DNA from: Trichothecium roseum
Taxonomy: Eukaryota > Ascomycota > Sordariomycetes > Hypocreales
Direction of reading: 5' to 3'
Assembly (NCBI GenBank): GCA_026184415.1
Contig: CM047943.1
Span: 1,178,001-1,242,000, forward strand
Length of the DNA stretch: 64,000 bases
This document shows positions 55,443 to 64,000 of the stretch, one piece after another. The notes under the pieces are model-generated. The model had not been told where the DNA came from and ran no database searches. It worked only from the letters and a program-made list of their open reading frames with translations. Every line of letters starts with the position of its first letter. Position 1 is the first letter of the stretch. A program made the position numbers and the translations under genes.

Positions 55443-55610
55443 ACATCAGCATCACTCCAGCGTTTTCGTCATATTTATAGCATGCCACCCGATAATTTCT
55501 GACAATAATGTTCAATATTCACCGTTTGCTTTTCTCGCGTTTTTTTACGTACGCTCTCGATTACTCGTTTCATTCGCTGACTTTCGAAGATCCCTTGATT
55601 TGGTAGTCGA

Positions 55611-56643
55611 CTACTGGAATTTGTTGACCCGCTGCTGGCTTCTCTGGCTTGGCTTGCGAATACCACCGCACTTCCTACAACGAGCCGAACTGCCCTGCTC
55701 GCTGGTCGACCCGCCAGCCGACTCACCAGCCGACTCGCAGCGGCACTCCCTCACCCTGCCTTCGGTGGAGGGGTGTCTCGTTTTCAGCATTTCCACGGTT
55801 TCCTTCATCTCTTCAACCCCATACTCGATATTGCTGATCATGGCGCCGCCGATTTCGATGAGTGCCGTGTTTCGCTGGGTCGGGGCCTGAAGGTTGTTCA
55901 CCCTCTCACTAACCATTCCTTTACGTCCCAGGGCCGTCAGCAAGGTAAACAACGCACGATAGCAAGAAAATGTTACTGAGATGACTTCATAACATACTCT
56001 GAGTTTCGGACAATGCCGCGATGTGTCTGGATAGCCCCTGTAATGGGGATATATTGGACTGTGTGGCACATTCTTCCTGAGGAGCAGGACGATATGACAA
56101 GGGGGGGTCTGGATTTAGATAAGTTGGGGGCTGCGGAACTGAAGCATTTGGAGGCTGTTGAAATGGAAAACCCGGGGGCTGTTGAGACGGTTGGGCCAAG
56201 GAAGCTGCGGGCTGTTGACCCTGTTGGCCTAAAAGATTCAGAGGTTCTGGATCCTGTTGAGCCCAAGGAGCTGAGGCCTGTTGATCTCGGTGAGGTGTAA
56301 GAACCGGCGGCTCTTGAGAGGGCTGAACTAAAGAATCTACCGGCTGTTGAGCTAACGGAGTATGAAAATCCAGCAGCTGTTGCTCTGGAGCTGGAATGTC
56401 TAGAGGGTATTGACCCTGTTGAGCTGAAGAATCTCCGGGCTGTTGAACCGACTGAATTTGAAAATCCAGCAGCTGTTCCTCTAGAGCTGGAATGCCTAGA
56501 GGGTATTGATCCTGTTGAACTGAAGTGTCTGTGGGTTGTTGAATTTGAAAAGGACCAGAGGCGTCCCGTCTGGGGTTGCTGCCAGAGAGGTTGTCATAGG
56601 GTTCGCTGGAATTGCCCTCTTCCTGATTCTTGTTTTCAGACAT
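55611..56643 (-). CDS. Gln/Pro-rich repeat protein of unknown function
   Basis: Two exons (56643-55998 and 55918-55611) joined by a 79-bp intron (GTATGT donor, CTGAC branch, AAAG acceptor) give 317 residues. The first 190 residues are low-complexity Gln/Pro/Ser/Ala with three or four diverged repeats. The clearest pair is DQYPLGIPALEEQLLDFQIQ and GQYPLDIPAPEQQLLDFHTP, each preceded by QQP-x-D-x-S-x-QQ. The second half has one possible helical segment (ALIEIGGAMISNIEYGVEEM, then KETVEMLK) and a Ser/Arg-rich end with a CRKCGG pair. I see no signal peptide, membrane segment or known domain. The repeats and helix suggest a scaffold or regulatory protein, but this is not a function call. The 3' end is 168 bp from the end of the converging CYP505 gene. 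The proper splice signals and open repeats argue for a real gene, but the confidence is moderate. Confidence 0.6.
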
Positions 56644-57539
56644 TGTAGCACTGATTTTGTGAATAATGCTGTGATTAATGCGAAATAATTATATGTGCTG
56701 ACGGACTTCTTGTTGATGTGAAGTGATCGGGAATGAGTTGGGTCGATGGCAAGAGTAAACAATATCCCAGTATTTAAATACAGATAGGATATGGCTTTAC
56801 CATGGAACAGGAAGGATAAACAATAGGCAGGAACCACTTGCTTTTGAATTTCAAGACCTCATCAACCCAACTTCATATTGAATCCGAACCCCCCCCAAAG
56901 AAGGATCTTTCGCGACTGTTCCATTCTTCTTTCATTTTGTCAAGGGGTACTGTGATGGATCCAAGCTGAACACTATGATATAGTGATTGTGGGCGGAACC
57001 AATACGGCAGTTGCCATCGAATATTCCAGGGTGCTTGTGAGAGCACACTGAAGTTGTCAGTTGTCAAAATCAACAAAGGTCTTCTCCAGGTAACTGAGAT
57101 GGATGGCCATATTGTGGGTGAGAAAAAGGGCTCAGCTCTGTGAGGACGCAAGAACTATTCCTCTATCGCCTACTTATTCTTACCTAGGTAGGTACTACTA
57201 AGTAGTAGTAGGTACTGGTATTCCGATTCCATTCGGGCAGAGTTTTCCCGGGAGGAAGAAAGGAAGGAAGAAGAGAATCATACTTTCAACGAGGAAGGAG
57301 TGTTGGGAGCCCAGTTGTTCCTCGCCGTTGACCTCACGTGATAACAAAAGGTGCCACGAGATGATAAAATCTGGCAGGAACCATTCGACTCCAGGATCCT
57401 ATATCCGCACAGCCACGCGTCACCGGCAGTACAGACAACCATCGTAATACGCGAGTCAGCAATGCTTCTATTTGATATGACACATTTATTCTCTGTCTCT
57501 CTCTTCCTCCCCCTCTCTCCCTTCCACCCCTTGCTAGTA
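56644..57539. other. intergenic between the Gln/Pro-rich gene and an MFS gene
   Basis: About 900 bp with no supported gene. Short TAG/GTA triplet runs occur near 57190-57215, and a CT-rich stretch near 57490-57535 lies just past the 3' end of the MFS gene. Confidence 0.5.
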
Positions 57540-59326
57540 TTACGCTTCCTGCTTGGCCTCAGCGTTTGAACCGGCACCATCGCGCTCGTCCTTATTCTTC
57601 GCCCCCTCCACTCGATTCTTTTCTATCAACTCCTCGGCCCAGCCGTTGCCCCTTCGGATTGCCCATAGGGAGCCTGCCGTCCCTGCCACGCACAGCAGAG
57701 CTGATATAGTCGAGAACCATCCGACGCCTACGGCGTTGATAATAGGCAACACCGCCGCTGTCCCTGCGCAGCCGGCTAGGTATCGTACACAGAAGTTGGC
57801 CGCCGCAATCTCAGCTCCGAGCCCGGGGACCGCGTCTAAGCAGTACGTGTTGAGCGCGGGGAAGCATAGCAACTGTCCCACACCCTGAAGGAACAACACC
57901 ACAACTGGTGCTGGTATCCCACCTACCTTGGCCTCCACCGTCCATCCGTATACCAGCACGCAACCAGGTATCAGCACTCCCATGAACGGCACTGCCGCCC
58001 GCAGCCTGTCCTCGGGAACCCGCACACCTTCTCTCTTCCTGATCCACTTCTTGACCGTTCGGTCGGCCCATCTACCGCCTACAAACGTGCCTGCCAGGTA
58101 ACCCACGCCCGGGGCAAGGTAGAATAGGCCTGAGAGCAAGGGTGTCTCCAAATGGAATCGTGGGTTGAGGACATATCGGATCGGCGTAAGCAGACTATAC
58201 ATGTTCCACACCAGCGCCGCGCTCGACCCCGTCGATAGAGCCAGGTTGAGGAATCGTAGCCGCCGAAGCACTCGCAATGGGTTCACCATGTGTGAAATTG
58301 CCATCGCCTTTTCTTTTCCGGAGAGGCCTGCCAGGTCTTCATACTTCTTCCGGTGCGCCGTCTCCGGGACTAAAAGAAACACGGCCAGTGCCCCTGCCCC
58401 TGCGAGTGCCGCCTGCAGCCAGAATATGGCCCGCCATGTCGTGTACGTTACGATGATACCACCGAGGAACGGCCCAAATGCCGGCCCAATGAGCGTGCCT
58501 GACATGAACCAGCCAACCGCCGTTCCGCGCTCCGTCGGTCGATAGATGTCACTGATGACTGCCGCCCCTAGCAGGATAAAGGCCGTCCCCTCAAACGCCG
58601 ACAACGCCCTGAAGACAAAAAACGCCGCCAGGTTAGGCGCCAGAGCAGTACCAAGGCTCAGGGCGAAAAAGGCAATCGCCGTAGCCAATGTGATCTAAAA
58701 GGTGCCAAAACCCTCTCCCTCCATCGTCAGTCAACGCTATATACGTCTCAGGGGTAAAAGGCGGCGCCACGAGGAGCCTATTTTAGACACCCCGTTGAAG
58801 GTACCGAATAAGAAGAACACCATGGGTAGGAAATAAAGGGGGAAAAGGTAGTACTGACCGGATACCTCCCAAACACCTGGCTCATGGGGCCCCAGACGAC
58901 AGGACTGAAGGCCATAAAGGCCATGTAGCCCGCGCTGCTAAAGTTGATGACGGTTCCAGTCGTGTCGTATGCGCCCGCCACTTCGGGCGTGGCTGCCAGC
59001 ACGCTCGTGCTCGACACGGGGCTCAGAAAAGCGCAGAAAGACATGACGGCCACAATGACCGCCTTGCGCCCTGGGCGGAACCGGTCGTATACTTCATCCC
59101 CCGCCTCTCGATACTTGTCTCCGTCTCCTTCCTGGACACCGACCTCGGGCAATATCGAGTCCGCCGCCTCAATGGCGTCGTGACCCGAAACATGCGACGT
59201 TGCACGGTACATATCCGTGTGCCGGCTCAAGGTAGCCGTGGGTGCCGGTCGGATGGGTTCCATCTCAAGGTGGCGATCCTCTCGCTGCGACGAGCGCCGC
59301 TCCTGGGCTGTTATGTCATTGACCAT
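57540..59326 (-). CDS. MFS multidrug-type transporter (DHA1)
   Basis: Two exons (59326-58859 and 58694-57540) with a 164-bp intron give 540 residues. A hydrophilic N terminus of about 90 residues precedes twelve helices. Landmarks are AVIVAVMSFCAFLSPVSSTS (helix 1), AFSPVVWGPMSQVFGRYPIT (degenerate motif A, across the splice junction), FRALSAFEGTAFILLGAAVI, the drug-antiporter motif C GWFMSGTLIGPAFGPFLGGI then YTTWRAIFWLQAALAGAG, and LVPETAHRKK opening the central loop. FLQGVGQLLCFPALNTYCLD and NFCVRYLAGCAGTAAVLPII cover the last third. It should be a plasma-membrane exporter. The substrate is unknown. It differs from the 44.3-kb DHA1 protein by a longer N terminus and an intron, and the two are not recent copies. 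The first-exon donor is GTCAGT, a fairly weak variant. Confidence 0.88.
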
Positions 59327-60877
59327 TTTCGACTCTCAGAGGCCAGTGTTTCCTTCTTTGTTTTAGTCTTTTCCTTCTCACAGTCCCCTCTTCTCTCAAA
59401 GAATGTCCCAACCTGGGTAAAGGTGAAAATCCGGCGGCGGCGGGAAAATGTTGGAACGCATAGAATATCTTTTCCCTGTCCGTATCCTTGGAATTCAGTA
59501 CCTATCAAATTTCAAGATGCAGATATCGGGATATCAAAGCGGTCCATCAGGAAGGATATAAGAAGAGGAAAAAAGAAAAGGAAACCGGCGCTTGTTCCGA
59601 TCATCGCAGCAACCAGGCCGAAAATAATGCAAACAACCGAGAATCCTCTACACCGTAATACCACCCTGATCCAGAGAGGAAAATGAAAGATGGACCCTCT
59701 TTTTCGTATTACTCTTTACGCTCTTTGCCAGCCAGTTCCCTCCTCCACCCACCAAAGCGGACGGCGGCCCTGGAGAAAAAACTCGATGCTTTGGGGAGCT
59801 TCCCGTCTTGGGTGGCCGCCGAGAACCGCGCGGCGCGTCCCAGGCCGGGGAAGGGGGAGGAGAGGGGGGGCTTGAACATTACCCGCTCTATTCCCGGCCG
59901 AGGGCAAACGACCGAAAGATACCGAGTGAAGTTGATTAATGATACCAAGTGGCCATTCTTGTGTCTATTTGCTCTGGTGAAGATTCCAGCCCTGCTTCTT
60001 CAAGAGGTAGCCATTCACATGGGACCCAACATGCCTACAAAGTACGGAGTACTCCGTATGAGGAGTGAAATGGCCTTGGATCGGATATGGGCAGCCGGCC
60101 CGCAGTTGCTAGCCTCGTTGGTCGGATATGCTCCGTGCAGAAAGGTCCAGACGATCCATGAGGACCATGACTCCTCCGCAGTAGGTTGGTAGGTACCCTA
60201 CTCCGTATTACACGCTGAGTAGCGAAAATGCCCACTTCCGCCGCTAATCGGGGCAGACGTTTGCCGAAGGGGCCTCCGATATCGAAGGCCGGGTTGCCGG
60301 GGGAGCGAATCACGGTTCGCCGACGAGGTTGCATCCTTGCGAGCAATGCAGCTCATTGTGGTTGATTAATTGATGAATTCACCGCTGCGGTTTCGGCACC
60401 AGGACTGTCTGAGCGCCTGCTAGTATCCCCTACTCATCCAAATGTTGGTGCCTTTACGGAGTACTCGGGAGAGGGCATGGCATACAGGAGCGCACCAGAA
60501 TCGTGGAAACGCGAGTGTCTGTTGCGCATGACAGCGAGAGATGCATCAGCTTCCGTGATCGTGATTTCTCCAGTCAAGTTGGGAGTATGCAAGTGGAATC
60601 AACAAGAGTGAAATCGTGGATGAAATGCAATGTGTTTCGATTGACAGGGTTTTCTGTCCTGGACTAATAAACTAGGCTATTCCTGCCCCCTTCCCAAACG
60701 CCATGCTGATGATTTTGTATAAAAAAAGACTTATCCAAGCCTACCTTTGTTTCCGCGGATATCCAGAGTGAAAAAAAAAGACAAGATAGTTTAACCGGAC
60801 ACCATGCTGACATCACCGTGTTCATTCATATCCCACGTCGTCCAAAGTCCTGTTTCCATGAAATTACACCCACCTCC
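59327..60877. other. intergenic between MFS and CDT1 genes
   Basis: About 1.55 kb with no supported gene. A 16-bp perfect palindrome TACGGAGTACTCCGTA is at 60043-60058 (two overlapping copies of the dispersed motif), with single copies at 60199 and 60455. Open frames up to 169 codons on the plus strand have no features. Confidence 0.55.
60043..60058. promoter_or_regulatory. 16-bp palindrome with CGG-N6-CCG core
   Basis: TACGGAGTACTCCGTA is a perfect palindrome made of two dispersed 9-mers sharing two bases. Its core CGG-AGTACT-CCG has the everted/inverted CGG half-site geometry bound by some Zn2Cys6 dimers (Ppr1/UaY use CGG-N6-CCG). It lies about 720 bp upstream of the 59.3-kb MFS gene. Function is inferred, not shown. 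Confidence 0.4.
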
Positions 60878-62386
60878 TTAAACATTGAGCAGCTGGCTGA
60901 CCTTTTGTTGGATATCGCGGTTGCCGGGCTGCCAGTCTCTCTGCACGAGCACGTTCTCCCTCCCGCCAATCGTCACCAGCCTCAGCCACTGCGGTGCCAC
61001 CTCGCTGGCCAGTAGCCTCACCGCCGCAGCCGCCTCGTCCTTGGAGATGGGCACGCGGAGAGAGTCCTTGAGGCTGTCCTGGATGGCGGCCATGGTGAAG
61101 GACTGCCGGGGCAGGGAGTAAGGGTTGGACAGGCAGAGGGTCGAGATGGTGGCCGACACGTCCACGACGCGGTTCAGCGCGGCGCGGCGCTGGAGTTCGG
61201 GGCCGGAGAGCGGCGCCGGGCCGTTTTCCTTGGCGAGCTGCTTGAGGCGGAGACGGTCGAGGAGACTCATCTTGGTGCCGTCCGGGTTGAGCGTGGGCGC
61301 CGCCGTCTGCTTAGTCTCCTTGACCTGCTGCTTCGCTGCGAGGCCTGTCTTGAGGTCCGAGAGGACCCGGCTGCCCTTGGCCAGGGAAGGGTGGGCCTTG
61401 ATGCCGAGGTCGCGGTTCACGATGTCGGCACGGGGGAGGTCCGCGAGGGAGAGGTTGTCGAGGGAGATGTCCACGACGTCGTCCGCCGCGCCCCGGTCCT
61501 GAGACCTGTGGGGTCGCAGGGCGCGCAGGTTCTCCTCGAACTGGCGGACCAGCTTGGCTTCGTCGACGGCGGCATTGCCCTGGCGGCCGGGCCCGAGCTC
61601 GATACAGACCTTTCCGCGCCCGTAGTCGGTGACGATGAAGGGCGAGGCGTTAGCCCCGTCCTCCGAGGCCGACTGGATGGCGACGCAGCGCAGGACGTCC
61701 TCGATCCCGATCTGGCGCTTGCCCCACGAGAGCGAGATGTCGGAGGAGACGGCCTTGAAATCGATGGGCACGTTGCTCCCGTTGTGGGCCATCTGAATGG
61801 AGATGGTGCGGAGGAAGGCCTTGTTCAGCTCGACCAGGTCCGACAGGTGCTGTGGCAGGCCGGGCGCGCTGCTGCCCTGCTTACCAGCATTGCGCCGGAC
61901 AACGATGCCGTCGAGCTTGGTCTGCACGGACTTGTTGCTCTTAGACAGGAGCGTGTCCTCGCTGGCCTTGTGCTTCCTCGTCGTCGTCTTAGTCGGGGTC
62001 TTGGCGACATTTTTCCCCTTTACGGGCTTGGGGGCAGGGACGGCGGCGGCGACGGTGGGCTTGGTGACTAGCACGGGCTCCTGCCGCCTGCGGCAGGCGC
62101 GCTTCGACCTCGGCGAGACGGCGGCTTCCTCCTCGTCGCTGCTGGGGGCGAAGGAGACGGTTCGGGGCGCGGCACGGGGGTGAGGGCGTTGGTCGGCCTC
62201 GTCTGCGAGCTTGCGTTTGCGAGGTGAAGCGATGATGTTGGTGTTGGTGGTAGCAGTTGCCTCGATGACAACGGCGGCCTTTTTCCCCGCCGGAGAAGGG
62301 ACGTTGGTCTTTGACACGCGGGTGAAGTTGCTGATGGACTGGGTGGTGGCCTCGGGCCTGCTTCTTCTTGTAAGGCGAGGAGCCAT
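60878..62386 (-). CDS. CDT1: DNA replication licensing factor CDT1
   Basis: A single-exon protein of 502 residues. I start at 62386, since the family-like N terminus MAPRLTRRSRPEATTQSISN begins there. A longer in-frame start at 62452 would add 22 residues. Cdt1 loads MCM2-7 onto origins with ORC and Cdc6. The first 160 residues are basic and disordered. The middle winged-helix region is LPQHLSDLVELNKAFLRTIS, then FKAVSSDISLSWGKRQIGIE and DVLRCVAIQ. The C-terminal MCM-binding winged helix is MSLLDRLRLKQLAKE, then LPRQSFTMAAIQDSLKDSLR, ISKDEAAAAVRLLASEVAPQ and WLRLVTIGGRENVLVQRD. Residues 15-26 (TQSISNFTRVSK) resemble a degenerate PIP degron with Ile4, Phe7 and a basic residue at +4, but lacking Gln1 and the Thr-Asp pair. 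Two MluI boxes upstream suggest G1/S regulation. Confidence 0.85.
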   Translation of the reverse strand: MAPRLTRRSRPEATTQSISNFTRVSKTNVPSPAGKKAAVVIEATATTNTNIIASPRKRKLADEADQRPHPRAAPRTVSFAPSSDEEEAAVSPRSKRACRRRQEPVLVTKPTVAAAVPAPKPVKGKNVAKTPTKTTTRKHKASEDTLLSKSNKSVQTKLDGIVVRRNAGKQGSSAPGLPQHLSDLVELNKAFLRTISIQMAHNGSNVPIDFKAVSSDISLSWGKRQIGIEDVLRCVAIQSASEDGANASPFIVTDYGRGKVCIELGPGRQGNAAVDEAKLVRQFEENLRALRPHRSQDRGAADDVVDISLDNLSLADLPRADIVNRDLGIKAHPSLAKGSRVLSDLKTGLAAKQQVKETKQTAAPTLNPDGTKMSLLDRLRLKQLAKENGPAPLSGPELQRRAALNRVVDVSATISTLCLSNPYSLPRQSFTMAAIQDSLKDSLRVPISKDEAAAAVRLLASEVAPQWLRLVTIGGRENVLVQRDWQPGNRDIQQKVSQLLNV

Positions 62387-62911
62387 TGTGAAGGAGGTGA
62401 TGATGGAAGGTGTGTTGCGTAGAGTAGCAGCGGTGGTGGCAGCTACTTCCAAGATTCGTGCAGTGCAATTACTTGATCAAGATTATGCAGGCACCACTAG
62501 TAGTATTTCCAAGGCAAGCACACAGTTACAATAGAGGTAGAGCTATGCAATCTTCCTGCTGTTACTAGTAGTAGGCAGTATACCACACGCAGCAGTTGTA
62601 GTTGTAGTAGTGATTGATGGTGATGATGGTAATCCGAGATTCGAAAGATGCAAGGTTTGCAAGAATAACAGTGTTACAAATGTTTGGGGGAAAAGAATGA
62701 ATGAAAGAAAAAGATTCTCGTAGCTGTGGTGATGGAACGTTCAAGGGGAAATTGTTAAGAAAGGCTATTTCAGTTTTCAATTTCGCTTAATGTGTATGAG
62801 AGGACCTTGCGCGCGCGCGCTCTCTGGCGCGGCCCGTGCTAAATGTGGATGCAAAAACGCGCGATGGGTGGAACAATGATGAGATGGGAAACGCGCTCAC
62901 ATACTCCGTAC

Positions 62912-62917
62912 ACGCGT
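62912..62917. promoter_or_regulatory. MluI cell-cycle box (ACGCGT) upstream of CDT1
   Basis: A perfect ACGCGT lies 526 bp upstream of the CDT1 start codon. MBF complexes bind this site to drive G1/S genes in yeasts, and CDT1 is an MBF target in fission yeast. Function here is inferred. Confidence 0.45.
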
Positions 62918-62920
62918 TTT

Positions 62921-62925
<5 letters not shown>

Positions 62926-62962
<37 letters not shown>
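62926..62962. repeat. GT dinucleotide microsatellite
   Basis: Thirty-seven bases of perfect GT alternation follow a T9 run. Such tracts can adopt Z-DNA and are length-variable. Confidence 0.97.
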
Positions 62963-62964
<2 letters not shown>

Positions 62965-63083
62965 CAGGTCGCGTTAATGGGGAGTAGGTGGCGGCGTTCT
63001 GTTCTCCACCTATCGCCAAACCCACTCGCCCTTCCCCCTAACTAACGCAGGTGTTTTTTTTGAGGGGGTCTAGTGGGGGACAG

Positions 63084-63136
63084 AAAACACCGACCCTTTC
63101 TCTACACACCTACACGCGTAGGGGGGTCGGTGTTTT
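63084..63136. repeat. 13-bp inverted repeat with 27-bp loop
   Basis: AAAACACCGACCC (63084-63096) and GGGTCGGTGTTTT (63124-63136) are perfect complements. The loop contains CTACACACCTACACGCGTAG. G/T-rich near-repeats (GTGTTTTTTTTGAGGGGGTC before, GTGTTTTTTGACCCCCC after) flank it. Confidence 0.92.
63114..63119. promoter_or_regulatory. second ACGCGT box upstream of CDT1
   Basis: A perfect MluI box in the loop of the inverted repeat at 63084-63136, 728 bp upstream of the CDT1 start. Confidence 0.35.
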
Positions 63137-63577
63137 TTGACCCCCCGTGGGGGGGTGTTTCGCGTTTTGGGTGAGCTTAGAGAAGCCTTCATTACCCCTC
63201 CAACTTGATGGCATAAAAAGAACAATCATTGCTTGATGTCATGGTCCGTACAAAAGTGCCGGTATTTTTCTGACAGTACCTACGAAGGATACGGAGCCCT
63301 CTCTCCACCCTTCGACAGAGGCGTGCAGCCGTTGAAACTGCACGTCATGCAATAGTAGCCAATAGATGCCAAAAACCCCCCCCAAACGCTGCGCGGTTCT
63401 GCATTCGAACAAAGCCCCTTCTGCATTCATTTCTTGCATTGCGTAGGCCGTAGCATCCGGTTTATCTACTTAGTCCTGTCGCACTAAATGTGCGGGGAGG
63501 TACGGTAAGGTATCTACGGAACGGTACGGAGTGTGTAGAAAGACTGGAAAGGGCTGGAGGCAAGGCTCTCCCGTCAC

Positions 63578-64000
63578 TCACCCCGCAACGGCATCCACAG
63601 CCGTGCCAGCCGCGTCCCCCGCCTCCCCCAGCGCCGCGCCGTCGCTCCTCCTCACGGTCTCGTAGATGGCCAGCAGCGTCAGCAGCACCAGCTCCTCCCC
63701 GCGCTGGCCCCAGCCCCGCTCGTCGTCGTTGAGCTGCAGCGTCCCGACGCTGCTGACCCCCAGCCTGGCCGTGAAGACGGCTAGGATCCGGCTCCCGTCG
63801 GCGTCCTCGTCGCCCTCCCCGTCCCCCTCGCCCTCGCCGTGCTCCACGCGCATGAGCTTGTAGTTCCGGTGGCTCAGCCCGGGCGTGTGGCCCTCCACCG
63901 CGTGCGACCACGTCCGCTTCCATATCATGCCGCGCCCGTCGGGCCCCGTATACGTGTACCGGTGCCGCCACGCCTTCCTGGCGTCCATCTTGATCCGGCC
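63578..64000 (-). CDS. C-terminal part of a fungal protein of unknown function (cut by the window edge)
   Basis: The frame is open from the right edge (GRIK before the first visible Met) to a stop at 63578, giving about 140 residues. The visible part has RKAWRHRYTYTGPDGRGMIW, an acidic low-complexity insert (EHGEGEGDGEGDEDADGS), SRILAVFTARLGVSSVGTLQ and a hydrophobic helix EELVLLTLLAIYETVRR. This combination of Trp/Tyr-rich strands, an acidic loop, a 'G-x-L-x-L' strand and a terminal hydrophobic helix recalls fungal proteins compared with the Tubby C-terminal fold. The order resembles the C-terminal half of the 40.6-kb gene. The stop may not be the true end, because GCGGG|GTGAGTG just before it is a good splice donor. 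Third positions are very GC-rich. Confidence 0.6.
   Translation of the reverse strand, partial: GRIKMDARKAWRHRYTYTGPDGRGMIWKRTWSHAVEGHTPGLSHRNYKLMRVEHGEGEGDGEGDEDADGSRILAVFTARLGVSSVGTLQLNDDERGWGQRGEELVLLTLLAIYETVRRSDGAALGEAGDAAGTAVDAVAG

Larger units (their letters stand above)
3873..62910. repeat. dispersed 9-bp motif TACGGAGTA / TACTCCGTA (about 35 exact copies)
   Basis: The motif was read by eye on both strands. Start positions: 3873, 7294, 12927, 12959, 16617, 19831, 23858, 24108, 24426, 25622, 25940, 26242, 27561, 31383, 31461, 32377, 32426, 46554, 46684, 46703, 46794, 46803, 46972, 47154, 47161, 47397, 50242, 50419, 50593, 51141, 60043, 60050, 60199, 60455 and 62902. One-base variants (CACGGAGTA, TGCTCCGTA, TACGGAGTC) are also frequent. 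None of the exact copies lies in a coding exon or intron I modelled. About 0.5 would be expected at random in 64 kb on both strands. The span given runs from the first copy to the last; it is not a continuous element. Confidence 0.9.
62387..63577. other. intergenic: CDT1 promoter region
   Basis: About 1.2 kb with no gene. It contains a CG run (about 62809-62820), one TACTCCGTA motif (62902), an 18-unit GT microsatellite, two ACGCGT sites and a 13-bp inverted repeat in a G/T-rich setting (63050-63165). Confidence 0.6.

Overview
This window is nuclear DNA from a filamentous ascomycete (Pezizomycotina). Nearly every multi-exon gene has short introns (about 50-190 bp) with GT...AG ends, often with a CTAAC- or CTGAC-like branch site. 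The gene set is also typical of moulds: a CON-6 conidiation protein, a PTH11-type rhodopsin-fold membrane protein, two Zn2Cys6 transcription factors, a P450-reductase fusion of the CYP505/P450foxy type and four MFS transporters. No hallmark resolves class or species, and I do not name one. I support 18 complete protein genes and one gene cut by the right edge. Exon joins were read from splice sites and reading phase.

Layout. 0-6.2 kb: three minus-strand genes, the rRNA-processing factor RRP7, a MOSC + ferredoxin-reductase + 2Fe-2S fusion, and a GMC oxidoreductase. 8.2-12.6 kb: a seven-helix PTH11-like protein (+) converging on a tail-anchored FHA-domain protein (-). 14.8-15.8 kb: a short Zn2Cys6 regulator with an AflR-like zinc cluster (-). 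15.8-28.5 kb: about 12.7 kb with no gene I can support, full of homopolymer runs, triplet repeats and copies of one 9-bp motif. 28.5-31 kb: an intronless 812-residue Zn2Cys6 regulator (-). 34.2-35.8 kb: an MCT-like MFS transporter (+). 36.3-42 kb: CON-6, the TOR-complex subunit LST8 and a fungal protein of unknown function, all minus. 42.5-43.6 kb: an NmrA-like protein (+) converging on a drug-type MFS transporter (-). 45.9-47.9 kb: a 2-kb head-to-head promoter between that transporter and a sugar-porter-family protein (+). 51.6-55.4 kb: the CYP505 fusion (+), converging on a Gln/Pro-rich repeat protein (-). 57.5-59.3 kb: a fourth MFS transporter (-). 60.9-62.4 kb: the replication-licensing factor CDT1 (-). 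63.6-64 kb: the 3' end of a protein of unknown function (-).

Housekeeping genes (RRP7, LST8, CDT1) are mixed with accessory ones (transporters, oxidoreductases, regulators). I see no clear biosynthetic cluster.

The most striking signal is not a gene. The 9-mer TACGGAGTA/TACTCCGTA occurs about 35 times against roughly 0.5 expected by chance, always outside the coding exons and introns I modelled. It is concentrated in the gene-poor tract and in a few promoters, most densely between the two head-to-head MFS genes. Other points of interest are a G-quadruplex-capable minisatellite inside an intron of the MOSC fusion, MluI-box (ACGCGT) sites upstream of CDT1, and an eight-unit four-residue repeat in the FHA protein.
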